Shown here in pieces: positions 25,585 through 38,578 of a stretch of DNA of 64,000 bases. The DNA is from Cucumis sativus (taxonomy: Eukaryota; Streptophyta; Magnoliopsida; Cucurbitales; Cucurbitaceae). Within the stretch, counting starts at the first letter, position 1. The number at the start of each line of letters is the position of its first letter. The translations under genes were made by a program, and so were the position numbers. Location: the NCBI RefSeq assembly GCF_000004075.3, contig NC_026657.2, positions 38,302,732 through 38,366,731 of the forward strand, in the 5' to 3' direction. Below the pieces are notes generated by a model. It was not told the origin of the DNA, made no database searches, and saw nothing but the letters and a program-made list of their open reading frames with translations.

Positions 25585-25800
25585 ATGATTTTAAATCGGA
25601 ACGGTCGAAGTTGTCAGTTTCGAAAAGTTTCAAATCGAGAATTTTGAAAAAATATTTTTAAGTGTTAAATCGACTCGACCGACCGGCCTCTACTTGTTGA
25701 TGTCGAGATCGATTTGACACTTTCTAAATCAACTATGGTCGATCCAAAGTCGATTTTTTCAAAAAACAGACTCTCCGACCGACTGATATGCACTCCTAAT
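25585..25800. mobile_element. CG-rich degenerate interspersed repeat
   Basis: A 200-bp island of TCGA, GGTCG and CCGACC words in AT-rich DNA, ending ACCGACTGATATGCACTCCT. The outer parts (AATCGGAACGGTCGAAG at left, CTCCGACCGACTG at right) look like degenerate inverted ends. This resembles a family of plant repeats with GGTCGGTCGG-type ends and TGCACTCCTA-type termini. Family naming is from memory and uncertain. Confidence 0.4.
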
Positions 25801-27059
25801 TTTAAATATGATGTTAAATTCGAATTATATCGAACAAAAGTCTCATACATTGAAAATAATGAAAAATTACATTATGTTGGGATATGATAGGCACACATAT
25901 ATACTTTTTAGACAATGAGACATCCAAAACAAAGGTAGTTTTCTTTTGTTTCAACCTTGTTCCCCAATTTTCCTAGTTCTATATATATATATATGAAACT
26001 ATATTTATTTATTGTGATAGAAAATATATGTGGATTAAAATAATTGGGATTTATTTGTGTAGGATGAAAGAGACAAATATCCAATATTTCTTCAACCATC
26101 AGAGACATCCAAACAAATTTGGTGTTTTTATTTTGTTTATACATTATATTGTCATCCAATCATTTTATTTATATTTTCAACGTTAATTTTTTAAAGTTAA
26201 ATAAATAAAACTTTAACTTTTAATTAAAAAATACTTAAATCATATAAAAAAAAATTCATATCACTACATTTTCTAAATTGTAAAAATAACAAATTTAAAA
26301 GTCGATAAATCTAAAACCCTAAATAAATTTAAAAGTCGATACTTGTCATATTCCCATTATGCAAAAGAAAAAAAGCATCTAAATGTTTTTGTATGTAATT
26401 TTTCATTAATGAATTTTTTTATATTTTTAGTTTCATTGTTTCTTAATTATTTTCCTGTTTATTCATACCATTTTTTTCTTATAGAAAGTTTTGATATCCA
26501 CGTCGTCAAACACTTTTTTAAATACTAAAGAAATTAAAAGTATAACTTAGTATATTAAATTTATAATCAAACAATTTAAAATCTGAACTATAAAATATAT
26601 AAACTTATTCCCCTAATTAAACTTTCTAATATCTAATAACTTTTTAAATCATGAATATCTTAAGTTTAATAGGTATTCTTAAATTTCATAAATTAATTAC
26701 AACCAAGTCTTCAAAAAAAATTCAATTAGAATAGAATATTATAACATTATTTATTATTTAACACAAAGCTAAAAGTTTGAGATTATAATATTTGTAATTT
26801 AATTAAGAAGAAAATTGAAGAAAAAAAGAGTTGATGAGGGAAGGGAGAAATGGATATGAATAGTGGATAATAATAAAAGAAATGAAATGATATATTTATA
26901 AAGTTAAAAAATAAAAATAAAAATAAAAAAAGATTTTGAAAAAGAAAGAAATCCAATGATGAGAAAAAGGGGATGAAGAAAATAAGAGCGCAAAGGGGAA
27001 TTTGTCACTTTCATTCACATAACCCACCAACATCTTTGCAACCTTAGACTCACTCCCTT

Positions 27060-27065
27060 CACGTG
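27060..27065. promoter_or_regulatory. G-box upstream of FPF1-like gene
   Basis: CACGTG in the context TTCACGTGGGC, about 470 bp upstream of the FPF1-like start codon and about 330 bp upstream of its TATA box. Confidence 0.4.
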
Positions 27066-27396
27066 GGCAGCTCGTGATTCCCTTTTTCTTTCATTTTGGG
27101 ACCAAATTCCTCTTTTCCTTCTTCTTTTTTTTTTTTTGAAATTTTAATTCAACAATATCAATTTCAAGTAAATTCACTATCATATGCTTCATCCAAATTG
27201 AAGAAAAAAGAACATTGAAATTCAAATCACTTGGTTTAAAAAGGGGGGAAAAATAAAATAAAATAAAATAAAAGGCATCTAAAATAAGGAAGAGAGAAAA
27301 GAGAAAAAAAGGTCCCACAATCCCAATCTAAAAGATTCCAAGTCCACCCTCTCCATTTGGAATCCAAATCCTTCATCTCTTCTCTTTTCCTCTCCC

Positions 27397-27404
27397 TATA
27401 AATA
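27397..27404 (+). promoter_or_regulatory. TATA box of the FPF1-like gene
   Basis: TATAAATA in the context CTCCCTATAAATAAACTCCC, about 130 bp before the start codon. It is followed by a purine-poor leader rich in CAAACA, then A/G-rich sequence up to the ATG. Confidence 0.65.
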
Positions 27405-27534
27405 AACTCCCAAATCAAATCCAAACACAAACACAAACAAACCCATTTCAATCAACCAAATATATATCCAAACAAAGCTAAGAAAAAGAAAAAGGGAAAA
27501 AGAAAAGAACGTCTAACCCGTTCGGATTACGAAA

Positions 27535-27906
27535 ATGTCAGGCGTTTGGGTATTTCGATCCAACGGCGTGATGCGTCTCGTCGAAAACTCTCAAGCCGGC
27601 GACGATTACTCCTCGGACGGTCACGGCCACCAGCATCACCACCACGGCGGCGGTGGCGGAAGAAAGAAGGTTCTGGTTCATCTTCCATCAGGACAACCGG
27701 TTTGTTCCTACGGATTTCTTCAGAAGATTCTAGAAGGTTTAGGATGGGAACGATATTACGAAGGAGATCCCGATTTCTTCCAATTTCATAAACGATCGTC
27801 CATTGATCTCATTTCTCTTCCAATGGATTTCTCCAAATTTAATTCCATTTATATGTTCGATCTCGTCATCAAAAACCCTAACGTCTTTCACGTTAGAGAA
27901 CCCTAA
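27535..27906 (+). CDS. Flowering-promoting factor 1-like protein
   Basis: One exon of 123 residues. The FPF1 family hallmarks are all present: start MSGVWVFRSNGVMRLVEN, the middle RKKVLVHLPSGQPVCSYGFL, GLGWERYYEGDPDFFQFHKR, and the end SIDLISLPMDFSKFNSIYMF with DLVIKNPNVFHVREP. Residues about 22-42 form an added Asp/Ser/His/Gly-rich stretch (GHGHQHHHHGGGGG). Members that I recall near 110 residues lack it, which makes this protein longer. FPF1 proteins are small, lack known catalytic motifs, and promote flowering and gibberellin-related growth; their biochemical action is unclear. The gene sits alone between two gene-poor regions. Confidence 0.95.
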   Translation: MSGVWVFRSNGVMRLVENSQAGDDYSSDGHGHQHHHHGGGGGRKKVLVHLPSGQPVCSYGFLQKILEGLGWERYYEGDPDFFQFHKRSSIDLISLPMDFSKFNSIYMFDLVIKNPNVFHVREP

Positions 27907-29771
27907 ACTTTTTACTTTAATTTATTTTATTTCATTTTTCCCTTTGTGAAATATATTAATTATTTAATAATTAGTCTTTGTATTAGTCTCTGGAATTTTC
28001 TGTTCATAAGAATGCAAAAAAAGAAAAAAAAAAAGTCATGTTTAATAAATTTTTCTTTATCTTTTTTTTCTGGATGATATTTATGTAATTCTTCAAAAAA
28101 AAATAGCCTTTGGATCTGATTTGGATTTTTCTCTTTTTTGAAAAAAAATACTTAGTTGACGTTTTCACGTTGACATTCCTACTTATTTTAAAAAAACAAC
28201 AACAACAATAAATAGCAAATTTGTCTCCAAACTAATTACAATCAAATCAATAATTATTGTATAAATTAAAATTAAATTGTTGAAGAATTGTTTTAATTCA
28301 TCCCTCAAAATTTATCTTTTCCTATCCACTCATTTTTTCAACGAAATATCATTTCTTTCTTTCTACGTAAAGTGAATGTTTTTGTAGTGTGGACACAAGT
28401 TAGAGAGAGTTTTTTTTTTTTAATCTTGTTTATATGTATTCATTTTGAATTAATTGATTTGTGTAAAGTTTTTTTTTCTAAAAAAAGAAATAGTGTGGGT
28501 TTTAATTTGCAATGAAAGAGTGAGATTATTACGTGTTCGTAGGAATGAAAATGAAATGAGAAAATTATGTGTCTTTGTTATTATTATTTTGGGAATTGAT
28601 GTGATATTGAGGGTTTTGTTTGGACGTGATTTATGGTTTGACAAATGGAGTTTTCGGTTTTATTACGTGTACTCTCCATGCCTATGTGCACCTAATTTTC
28701 ACGCTTACCTATATTTCTATTTCTATTTCTTTCTTCTTTTTTATTTATCAATTTCTCTATTTCTATTCATTTTTCTTTTTCCTTTTTTTGTTTGCTATGA
28801 CTATATCAAACTAAATTTTGATTTAGAAGATTTATGAGTACGTTAAAATTATATATATAACTTTTATGTGAGTATTTTTTTTATACGCAATTCGACTCAA
28901 TCTCGACAAATCATTGGTGATCATACAAGATTTAAGGTGTTAAGATAATTGATAAGAAATTAATTTCCAGGTAGATAATCACTGTGTATGATCTCTTGGT
29001 TAGTTATTATTGAGACGGTGTTTCTTCCGAATTAAAAATATTTAAAGTGATGATAAAATTTACTTTTAGTTAAATTAAGCGTAGTTTAATGGTAATTGAC
29101 ATGAAAATCTTTTTTTTTATATCCAACGTTGAATCATATGTAATGGGTTTACTAAATATAAACAAATAAATTTATATTTTATTTTATTTTTCCTCGTAAA
29201 TGTTTGAGATTTAATTAAAATAGATTTTAAAGTAAAATATTTGAAATATGATACATTTTAATGTAAACTTTAAAGAAAATACAAACAAATAAAGTATTTA
29301 CACAATTTATGGTAAAAAAGACTATTGATTTTGCATGAAAGAAGAGTATTCTTTTTTTCATTAGATTTAAGGCATATGGTAATGTAATGTTAAGTGGTTT
29401 AAATTATAGCATGCGCAATAATCGTTATAGGATAAATATTTATTTATTTTTCAAAATATACATACATATATAGTGTATTTAAATGATTAATTAAAAACTA
29501 TAGTAAATCGCATTAATTAAATGTTAGGTTTGGCCAGTAACTAATCACACATCAAAATGTAAAAAATAATTTGAAGAATACATAACATAAATAAGCACCT
29601 AGTATATAAGCTCTCCTTGTGTGGTACCATCCTATGGTATTAAATTTTTGTCCATATACTTAATTTTATTGTTAAGTAGAATTTGAAGTTTTATTTAAAT
29701 AACTTTATAGTTAATAATTTTTTAAAATAAAGTTTTGTAATACAATAAGGTTTCCTTGGTACTCGTTAAAA

Positions 29772-29772
29772 G

Positions 29773-29858
<86 letters not shown>
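29772..29858. repeat. Long (TA)n microsatellite
   Basis: Roughly 87 bp of TA dinucleotides with one interruption (ATAATAT) near the middle. This length tends to collapse or expand in assemblies. Confidence 0.95.
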
Positions 29859-29861
<3 letters not shown>

Positions 29862-30817
29862 CATGTATACTATACTATATATAATTTCATAAGATTGAAA
29901 GTTAATTCATTCACCCAAGACCGAAAAAGTAGTACTTCAACGATCAACTTCGTGATTCGAAACCATATTCTGCGATGCAATGACAACCATATGATCTTGA
30001 TGACCAAACTCTGACATTTGTCTCAAACGACCAACTTTAGCAAATACGTAACACTTATAATGATCAACTTCAACGACAACCTTGTTTAGTGATTGACGAT
30101 AACAATTCACCTCGAGCGACCAACTTCTTTGTAACTCCAACGATTAACTCTAACAATTAGTTTGATCGATTATATACTCTAAGAAAAAACTAAAACTAAA
30201 AACTCACACAGTGAGAGTGTATTTGAACATAAAATTGAATTTATTAATTAGTTTATTATATTTAATAGTCATCTTTTATAGTATTTGATATCGAGGGATT
30301 GTCTATTTATGATAAAGTCATCCTTATAAACCCTACTTTCACGAACATTCAAAACACCATTGTACTACTTAACAACTCCATTATAATCTAAGAATAAGCA
30401 TTATTTGCGTTGCTTGATAACTCGGCTAACTCGACTATTTCTTCGTGAATCTTCGTGACCAATTTTTTTATATGCATGAAATCCATCTCATTTCTTGACC
30501 ATGTTTGTATTTTCTTTTAAATATAACCCTGATTGCAACTTTTATTTTTTATGCATGTTCGACTCATATATTTTTTAAAAAGGTTGTGTTCATCTATAAA
30601 TACAATTTCCATCTATACATCATTTTGTTTTACAATCTACTTCGACCAACGTTTTTCAAATTTAAACTAAAGATTTTTGAAAATTTAAATAACCTACATT
30701 TTAAGATTAAAGAAAATAAAATTACATCAACATTCATGGCCTTATTTATCGATGTTGGTTGCGTTTGATATTAACATTTCAATAATACTTTTACACTATT
30801 GAATAAAAAGAAAAGAT

Positions 30818-31015
30818 TGAGATATTTTTAAATATAATACAGAATACACCAAAATATTTATAAAATATCACAGTTGCCTATCTATAATGGACTGTGATAC
30901 ACTAAGATACATACATACAGTAGTCTATCTTGATTTAGTATAACTTTGTCTATCACGAATAGACGGTAATATTTTGTTATATTTATAAATAATTTGAGAA
31001 ATTTTATCCTTTTAA
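30818..31015. mobile_element. Degenerate hairpin element
   Basis: The ends are inverted (ACCAAAATATTTATAAAATA at left, TTTTGTTATATTTATAAATA at right), and the centre has repeated CTATC/GATAG words (GCCTATCTATAATGG, AGTCTATCTTG, TCTATCACGAATAG). It looks like an older relative of the MITEs at 5783 and 24889. Confidence 0.4.
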
Positions 31016-31774
31016 ATAATCTCTCAACTTAAGTTTTGTTTCTTTTCTTCCTCGTTTATTTATGACATATACGGAAGTGATTCCAAAATAGTTAAAATTA
31101 TTTTTTATTTTTAAATAACAGTACAATGCATTTTAAATAGGAGAATTATTATAGACCGTACAAAAAGTGAAACTATTGACAAAATAGGGTGGAATTTAAT
31201 GAATTTTGTTATATATTTTTCTAAATAGTTTCAATATTTGGTTACTTTTCATAGCCATACTTTTAAACAATATAAAATTGTTTTTAATAGGATGAAATTT
31301 GTAAATTTTGAGTTAACTTTCAATATTTAAAAATGCATTTAAAAGTAATTTTATATATAAAGAAAAATAATATTTTAAAGAGTTTTTTAAAAAATTAGAA
31401 GGAAAAAAAAACAAACTATTTACATTTTAGAAAGAAACAACTAAATACACAAAAAAAAATTCATGACATTTTATTTTGAAAAGTTTGCAGAAAACAGTAG
31501 AAAAAAATTACGATAATAGATCTCATATCACTTATATTTTCAAAATTACAAAAATAGCAAATTTAAAAGTAAATTACTGTCTAATTATCATCGTATTTGT
31601 CGAATTTATTATGATATACAAAAAAAAGAATTATGAGTTTTTTTTTTCTCTTTTATTTTTGTACGGCATAAATACTTTATCTAATTTTCTATATCATTTT
31701 AAATAGACGTAGTTTAATTATTATTATTTATGATGAGATGTGTGGAAGAAAGAAAGAGAAAGAGAGGGAAGAAA

Positions 31775-31935
31775 AAGTGATGTTGAGGTGTGAAGGTCCC
31801 GTAAAGGAAGTGAGAAAGGGGGGGGGGGGCACGGGGTTTCACGTGAGGGGCCAAGCCTTCCAGCTGCCACGTGGAACATGGCCCTTCATCCATTTTTATT
31901 TCCTCTTTTTTTATTTATTATGGATGGGGCCTGGA
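31775..31935. promoter_or_regulatory. GC-rich island with two G-boxes
   Basis: CACGTG occurs at 31840-31845 and again at 31868-31873 (GCCACGTGG), 28 bp apart. They lie in a GC-rich patch that also has an 11-base G run, surrounded on both sides by very AT-rich DNA. No gene is adjacent. It looks like a regulatory module for bZIP/bHLH factors, but no target can be named. Confidence 0.35.
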
Positions 31936-34033
31936 GGGAAACCAACCTTAAAGAATATTAATCCTACTCCTTATTTTTTGGATTTACAAAAATACTCATT
32001 TATAATAAACTCTACACCCTGATAATTTTAGAAATAATATTTTTAATTTTGAAAATAAGTTATTTTAGAAAAAATTGAAATAATAGTTTTTGAAGCACTT
32101 TTAAAATTTAAATGTCCTCTAGTTTATATTTTAACTATATTGTTTTATTTTAATTTTTGATAATTTCTTCAAATTTTTTAAATGAATGGTCTATGGTTAT
32201 TTTGAAATGGAAAAAAAAAATCAATTTCATTTGATGTTTGTGTTTATTATAAATTTAGTTTTCCCTACTAATTTATTATTGATTTTTTTTTTTACAAAAG
32301 AAGAAAGCCCTTAATCCCATTAGTATTTCACTTTATTCTTGAAAACATAAATCACATAATGAGGTTGTGTTTTGCATAATAATAATCAATATGATTATTT
32401 AAGTCAATTTAAATTATAGAAAAATAATAGTTTTGATGGACTAAATTTAAGGTTTATTAAAATTTTAATATTCGAACCAAACTAAAAGGTTAAAAACCTA
32501 ACGGAAGTGTTGTTATTAATTAACAACTTTACTGAATATAAGATTTATTAGAAGTATACCATTTAAAATAGAATGAAATCTAAAATGCGAATGCTAATAT
32601 GATATTTTAATATTATTTTAAAAAACATTTTGAAAATCCAAAAGAAAATAACAAGTTGATTTAAAAGCGGGGTTGTATTGAAAATGGACATGTTAAAAAA
32701 ATAACAAAATTCATCGAACTCCTTATAATCCATCTAAAAATTTTGTTATATTTTATAAATAATTTCATTTTTTTTTTCATTCGTAACAATTTCCCCCCTT
32801 CTTTCCCCGAGATGTATAGTACAAAAACATTGAGTGGGTTGGTCAAAAGAAAAAGGGAAAATGAGTTGAGTGAGGAACATAGCCTTAGCCATGTACAACT
32901 AGTTCACGGGTTCTAAATCTTTTCACTTTTGATTAAGGTTGAAAAGTTTTTACGATGTACTTTGTGGAGTAAACAACCCCTACAACTTTTATATATATAT
33001 ATATATATATAGACACATACAAATAGATATATAGATATATTAATATGTATTGAGAGTTTTGCATAGTTTATTAGAAGACCATGTTTATCACACAGTAATA
33101 AAAATTGGTGTAACCAAAATAAGATTTTATTGATGAATTCTCTTTTATCACGTTTACTTAGAACTATGAATCTGTCACATTTTATCGTTATTGTTATCGT
33201 TGCCGATGTGATTATTATTATTTGATCTTAACAATTACGGACCACAGTAACAATCCCAATAGTAAAAACGTGACAAATTCACAATTTTCATAGTCACAAT
33301 AATAATATAACGATAAATACAATGGGTCCTACTAATTGAACAAATTTGATTTTCCTTACCTATAATACAAAATTTGATTACAAATATTAAGGTAGGTATT
33401 ACCATTGATGGATAACTTTTGAACTAGTGTTTGATCAAAATAATTTTGTTTATTTTCTTTGAAATAAATAAACTTTACATTTTAAACATACAATTACTAC
33501 TGGTAAAAAAACAACCTAAATTTCTTCAATATGAAATATCAACTCCTAGAAGAAGAAAAAACTACTTTTTTTAAACTCTTTTGAATTATAATGCTGTATT
33601 TGTTTATTTGAAGGAAAAACCCCCCAATAATTCTTCCTAAAATTACCCTTTGCAAGGCTTAACCAAGAAAAGAAAAAAATGGACCAACAAGTCAAAAGAA
33701 AGTAGCTTTTCAATAAGAAATTATTGAAACTGAAAGGAAATAGATTTAATTTTTTTACCAAATGAGATCTTGATCAACAACTTATATCTTTTTATACAAA
33801 ACGACTATCACCAAAGTTAAAGTTAAAATTGGAGTATCGTTTGGGATATGATTGGTGCTTTAAGGCTTAATCTAATATTAGAATTAGGAAAAAGAAGCTT
33901 CAAATACATATACATTGAACAAGGAAGTAAAAGAGATATGCTTCAATTCAAGCAAACAGTATATATATGTCTGTCTAAACCACACCTAAAGCAATAGCAA
34001 CCAAAAGAAAAAACTATAAAGTCATGATTAATT

Positions 34034-37000
34034 CTATGCAGCAGACTTGAAATGAAACTCATCTATGGTGGAATATATCAAACCTTCATCTTCAAGAGAC
34101 CTTATGGAATCCCTAAACCAAACCAAAAGTAAATATAAGTTAATTCGCATATTAACCACACAAGGGAGTTGGAAGGTATAGGGGAAACATACAGTATTTT
34201 CTCCATTGGAAGTTTCAGTTGTTGGGAAAGTTCATCTTTGTGTATTCCTCTTTCTTTTGCACTGAAAAGAAAGAAAAAGAATATTTAACTTCTCCAAGTA
34301 AAAGAAGCCGTTTTCCCCCTTGTACAGAATAAGTAGTTTATACATTAGTTTCATAGAACAATTTTTTAACTCTCTTGATCATTATACTAATTGTCAAATA
34401 AATAAAATAACTTCACTTAAGATGAACCAAATTATACGTACAAAAACCCTTAAGTCCAGGTACTCTAAGATATCCAAATTTAGTCTGTATATAGATAAAT
34501 CTCAAATGTCATCTCAAAATTTTAGTCTTGTTTACTCTATTTAATTAACAAACTTCGATGAAAACTAACATCAAATACAAATAATTTAAGACATTGATAG
34601 TGCAAAAACTAAATACATTTGAAAGTAAAAGGGATTAAAATAAGTTCATAAACCAAAATCATATCATAACCTATATTTATCTTAAAAAAACTTAACAAAT
34701 ATCATACACTTTTTACTAGGTAACAAAACGAAGGATTCCATATAATCACTGTTCTATACTCTTTTTTTTATATCTATAACAAAACGAAGCAGATTGCATA
34801 TAATCATTGTTCTATACTTTTTTTTTTATATCTATAAGTGTCCCAATCAGTTTACGTGCATCGAAACAATCCATCTGAAATTATTGTCCTATACTTGGGC
34901 AACAATAAATCTCAAGGGCAATACTAAATTTCTAATCTACAATAATTAGTTGGATTTTTTTTTAGTGGCCCACATGAAAATTGAAACGTGCAACCTAAAG
35001 TCATATCTTGTCCCCCCTTATTATTGAGCCAAGGGTCAACTCAGTGTGAGTGTCTATTGAACCAATAATCAGAAGTGACCTGACTAACAGTCAACCACCG
35101 ACCTCACGTCTTGTTTTCTATTCACAGAAGTTAAAAAGTACCACGAATGACTCAAAATCACATCTGATGATAGAGCTCAATTATTTGTATGTAAAAACAC
35201 CTTGTGTCCGGCAAGCTTAAGTCAGTTTCATATGGAAAAACGCACAGTAATTAGCCAACAAACAAAACAATCTGCAAAGGAAAATCAAACTTTGGTTTGG
35301 GACAACTTACACGCTGGAGGGCAGCTGCAGATAGTCAAGAACCAATTCATCACAGCTCTTTTTAACATCAACAGTGTGCTGCTCAGATGGCTGCAAAAAG
35401 AAATCAGATTTAAATTCCTATCAAGCAATCACAGATAAGATATAGATGCACAGTCATAACTGTTAAGGACAACCCTCCACACATCTCTACAATAATATGA
35501 TATTGTTTACTTTAGATCCAACTCACATTACTTTACTTTTAGCTTCACTCGAAGGACATCAATATGATATATTATTCCTCACTTACATATTCTAAATCTT
35601 CTATTTACAGTCGAGTGGTATTTTTGTCACATTCTCAATAATTATCATGGTTAATTAAGACTTACTATTGCTGAAGAAGTTGTATGATATCCATTCGAGC
35701 CATTCTGCACTGGAGTCTTCACAATTGAATCTGAGGTTTGGAGCTGTGTTGATCCATTGCCTTTGAGATTCTAGCAGTTTAAGACAAATGAATTGAGAAT
35801 TATGATATTTGTTAATAATTAATTCCGTTAGACTATAGAAAAAACAATGTTACAAGTTCGAAGCACAATTACCAAGTCAGCTCCAGGAACTAGTACCTGT
35901 AACTTGGAGTTCCGCAAGTGGTCGTGTATGCATTCAATAAAGTGGAAGGTAATTTCATCAAAGTTCGTAACAGGCCTGGCAAAGCATAACCAAATTCAAT
36001 CATTGTGTCAGTTGATCAAATATACAACAGGGACAGATTATTTGGCATTAGACGGTTTCCAATACACAAATAATTACAAAAAAATCAATCCTTTGGACTG
36101 TAGTTTCAAGCAGAAGTTTTAGGCAATTACATATTAACAAAGAGAGACTATATAGCATTAACAAGACATTTGTTTCCCAGAGGTTTGCTTGTTCATATTT
36201 TACTAATTGGGGAAATCCAGAAAGGAAATCAGCAACTGTAAATTTTAAGGGAGAACATAACATTTCTTAAACCAACACTGGCGAAAATTTGCTAAATCCC
36301 ATATGTAAATGTCATCATTCAAAGCATGTAATCTAGAAATAGTTTAAACAATTTAGCCACTAATAATTGATTTTAAGTCGAGGGTTGATATGGAATTGAT
36401 CTAATTCCACTACTATGTCAAAACTAACAAATGACACGTCTCATAGTGCCCATGCACTGGCAACGTGAGAAGTTAATACTATTCTCAAAATTTCTTAAAT
36501 TCATTGAGAAAGAAGTTTAAGAATTTAAAATATTAACTTTCAAAGCATAAAATATTTCTCTGCACCTGACACATCCCCGAGACCTTCAACAAAGTAGAGA
36601 TCATAATGTAAACATTTCAAAAACAAATTTTGTTATCCTGATATGCTTAGTTTGAAAGTTTACGAGCACTATGATTAGAAACAAATATAATGGTCACCTT
36701 CACTTGTTTGTAAAATGTGAATAAAACCGGTCTTTCGGCACCAACACTACCCATTTCTTCTATTGGACCTTAATTCCTTCGTACCAATACCGAGTACCTC
36801 TCTCCGTGACAATCACACAGAACTCAAGGGTACTGTAACATATCCTGGTTGTTCTACTTACAAAACCAGTAGACTATATTTGCTGCAATAGATCTAAGAA
36901 CTGAGAATTGGCACAATAGAACGGATTCCATTCAATCCTATACAAGCAAGGTTGTAGTTGTATATTTGATGGTTTTACTACAACAATGAATTAGAACATA

Positions 37001-38578
37001 TATGGCATCTTTCCAGAACGGTGCTTAGCTAACATTGACCTACTTCAACTTACTTGATGTGTAAATCCTAAAATTTCAACATGCAATAAAACACCGAGCA
37101 GAATGATAACCTTATGTGTAAAACATTTAACTTCAAAAGAGATCCCAAAGGCTTGTAATAGATTGAAGACAATCATAGTACCATACCTTACGGAGAATGC
37201 AAATATTTGCTTATTGCTTTGGAACATTTTCAAATGCCCATTCACCCGAACGTACATTCCATCTCTGTGCCATGAAAAATCAAACTACATGAGGATCAAG
37301 ACCACTAAAGTATTTTTCATCACAAGAGAATCAAACTAGATAAGAACTTACTGTATTTCCTCCATTTGGTTGGTGTCAAAAGTGTCGTTTACCCTGAATA
37401 AAATTTGACACACGTTCTTCAATAAAACGGAACAGATACAACGCTAGAATGAAGATTAAAAGGTTTAGGAAGATTGCAATTGCAACAGTATACCATCTTT
37501 TGCAACCAATTGTTCCTGTTCCATCATCTACCGTGAATGTGATATCCGTATTCCTTTCAGCTTTCTCAGAGACCTTCCCAACGATTGTAACCTTTTCCCA
37601 ATAACTAAAATGTCAGTACTTATAACAAAAGAGAATTTACAAGTACAGTATGAGAAACTCGAACTTAAAAACTAGATAGAAATACACAGGCTGATGATCA
37701 AATCTGGAGGAGCCAATCATGAATATGTACACCAACATGGCCTTTTAAGAAACGATGCTTGTCACGAGGGGAAAAGTTACATGTTGATTATACAAGTTTG
37801 CTGTAGAAAATTTCTATGATTTGACAACTGTTTATTTCAATTAACATTTATATGATGTAAAAAAACTGAAATCCATAACCTTCCCTGCGCATTGCAGAAT
37901 TCAACACTCTGCTAACGTAATGTCCATGCTTCTTAAGGTTGAAGGGATAAAGAATCTAAGAATAACTAAACCACCCAAAAATATTAACATAAGACCCTCT
38001 ACATCGTTTTCTTGTCGTCTTTTTTAAATAATACATAACAGTTGGAAAGAAGACAAGAAAATATACATTTGTAATATCAACCCCATTGATTACAAAGTTG
38101 GCCTTCTCTTCACCAGAATGTGAAGCTTCGCTGATCTGTTTCACAGTTACCGGAATCAAGCCCGGGGATTCTCGACTCTGCATGGAATAATTAAAAAGAT
38201 ATGAAGAAAATGTAACAAACATCCGACAATTAGCATTTTATTCACGATTCTCTCAAGATTAATCCGACATAAATAAAATGAATTCAAACCCCATTTCTTG
38301 AAATTTCAACACCGTTCCGATCATCGTTCCGGTGAACTAAAAACGATTTAGGTTTACGCTTTCAGTTTTGCTCTCGCTGGATTCTAGCCATCCAACGACT
38401 TTATAAGGAGTATCGGTTCCTTAAACCCCAATTCTATTCATTAATTAAAAAAAAAAATCTCTCTGGATCAAGCAGAAATTTAGAAGTTGAAGCAGCGACT
38501 TACCTTCGCTGAAGAGGAGTCATTGGTCTGAGAAGACGTAAATCCGCTGGCGGAATCAAACTGGGTACTGGAGAACAT
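34034..38578 (-). CDS. RPA2: Replication protein A 32 kDa subunit
   Basis: Ten exons join in frame to 271 residues: 38504-38578, 38067-38177, 37494-37591, 37352-37393, 37187-37264, 35897-35975, 35666-35770, 35311-35390, 34193-34261, 34034-34112. The order is a short Ser/Thr-rich N-terminus (MFSSTQFDSASGFTSSQTND), which is the phosphorylation region of RPA32. Next comes the OB-fold (IPVTVKQISEA, FVINGVDITNVTIVGKVSEK, ITFTVDDGTGTIGCKRWV, GMYVRVNGHLKMF, QIFAFSVRPVTNFDEITFHF). A linker follows, then a C-terminal winged helix (ERGIHKDELSQQLKLPMEKI, LEDEGLIYSTIDEFHFKSAA). It is the middle subunit of the single-stranded DNA-binding RPA trimer in replication and repair. An intron of 1.2 kb separates exons 5 and 6. 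The protein has the family's usual length. Confidence 0.96.
34721..34837. repeat. Tandem duplication (about 56 bp) in an RPA32 intron
   Basis: Two adjacent copies share TAACAAAACGAAG, CATATAATCA, TGTTCTATACT and a T-run plus TATATCTATAA. They differ at a few positions and in T-run length, so the duplication is not brand new. It lies in the intron between the exons at 34193-34261 and 35311-35390 and touches no splice site. Confidence 0.85.

Larger units (their letters stand above)
19693..27534. other. 7.8 kb gene-poor region between FLA and FPF1
   Basis: No convincing gene is seen. Contents include a motif-rich patch at 20010-20160, a MITE fragment at 20508-20654, a GGCCCA-bearing C-rich patch near 20660-20740, (TA)n at 20879-20919, a telobox-like CCCTAAACCCT at about 22279, a palindromic element at 24148-24286, a full hairpin MITE at 24889-25147, a CG-rich degenerate repeat at 25585-25800, and the FPF1 promoter with a G-box at 27060-27065. 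Confidence 0.65.
27907..34033. other. 6.1 kb gene-poor region between FPF1 and RPA32
   Basis: No gene is seen. Contents include a long TA block (29772-29858), a patch of repeated CGAYCAACTT words (29938-30160), a degenerate hairpin element (about 30818-31015), a GC-rich double G-box island (31775-31935), and short (TA)n at about 32990-33010. Open frames here are low-complexity. Confidence 0.65.

Noticed and set aside
28454-28837. Open frame of 127 residues rich in Phe/Leu/Tyr
   Set aside because: Low-complexity T-rich DNA with no recognisable domain, homologue or promoter signals.
31738-32022. Open frame of 94 residues over the double G-box island
   Set aside because: It crosses a poly-G run and promoter-like motifs, matches no family I know and has no splice or TATA context.
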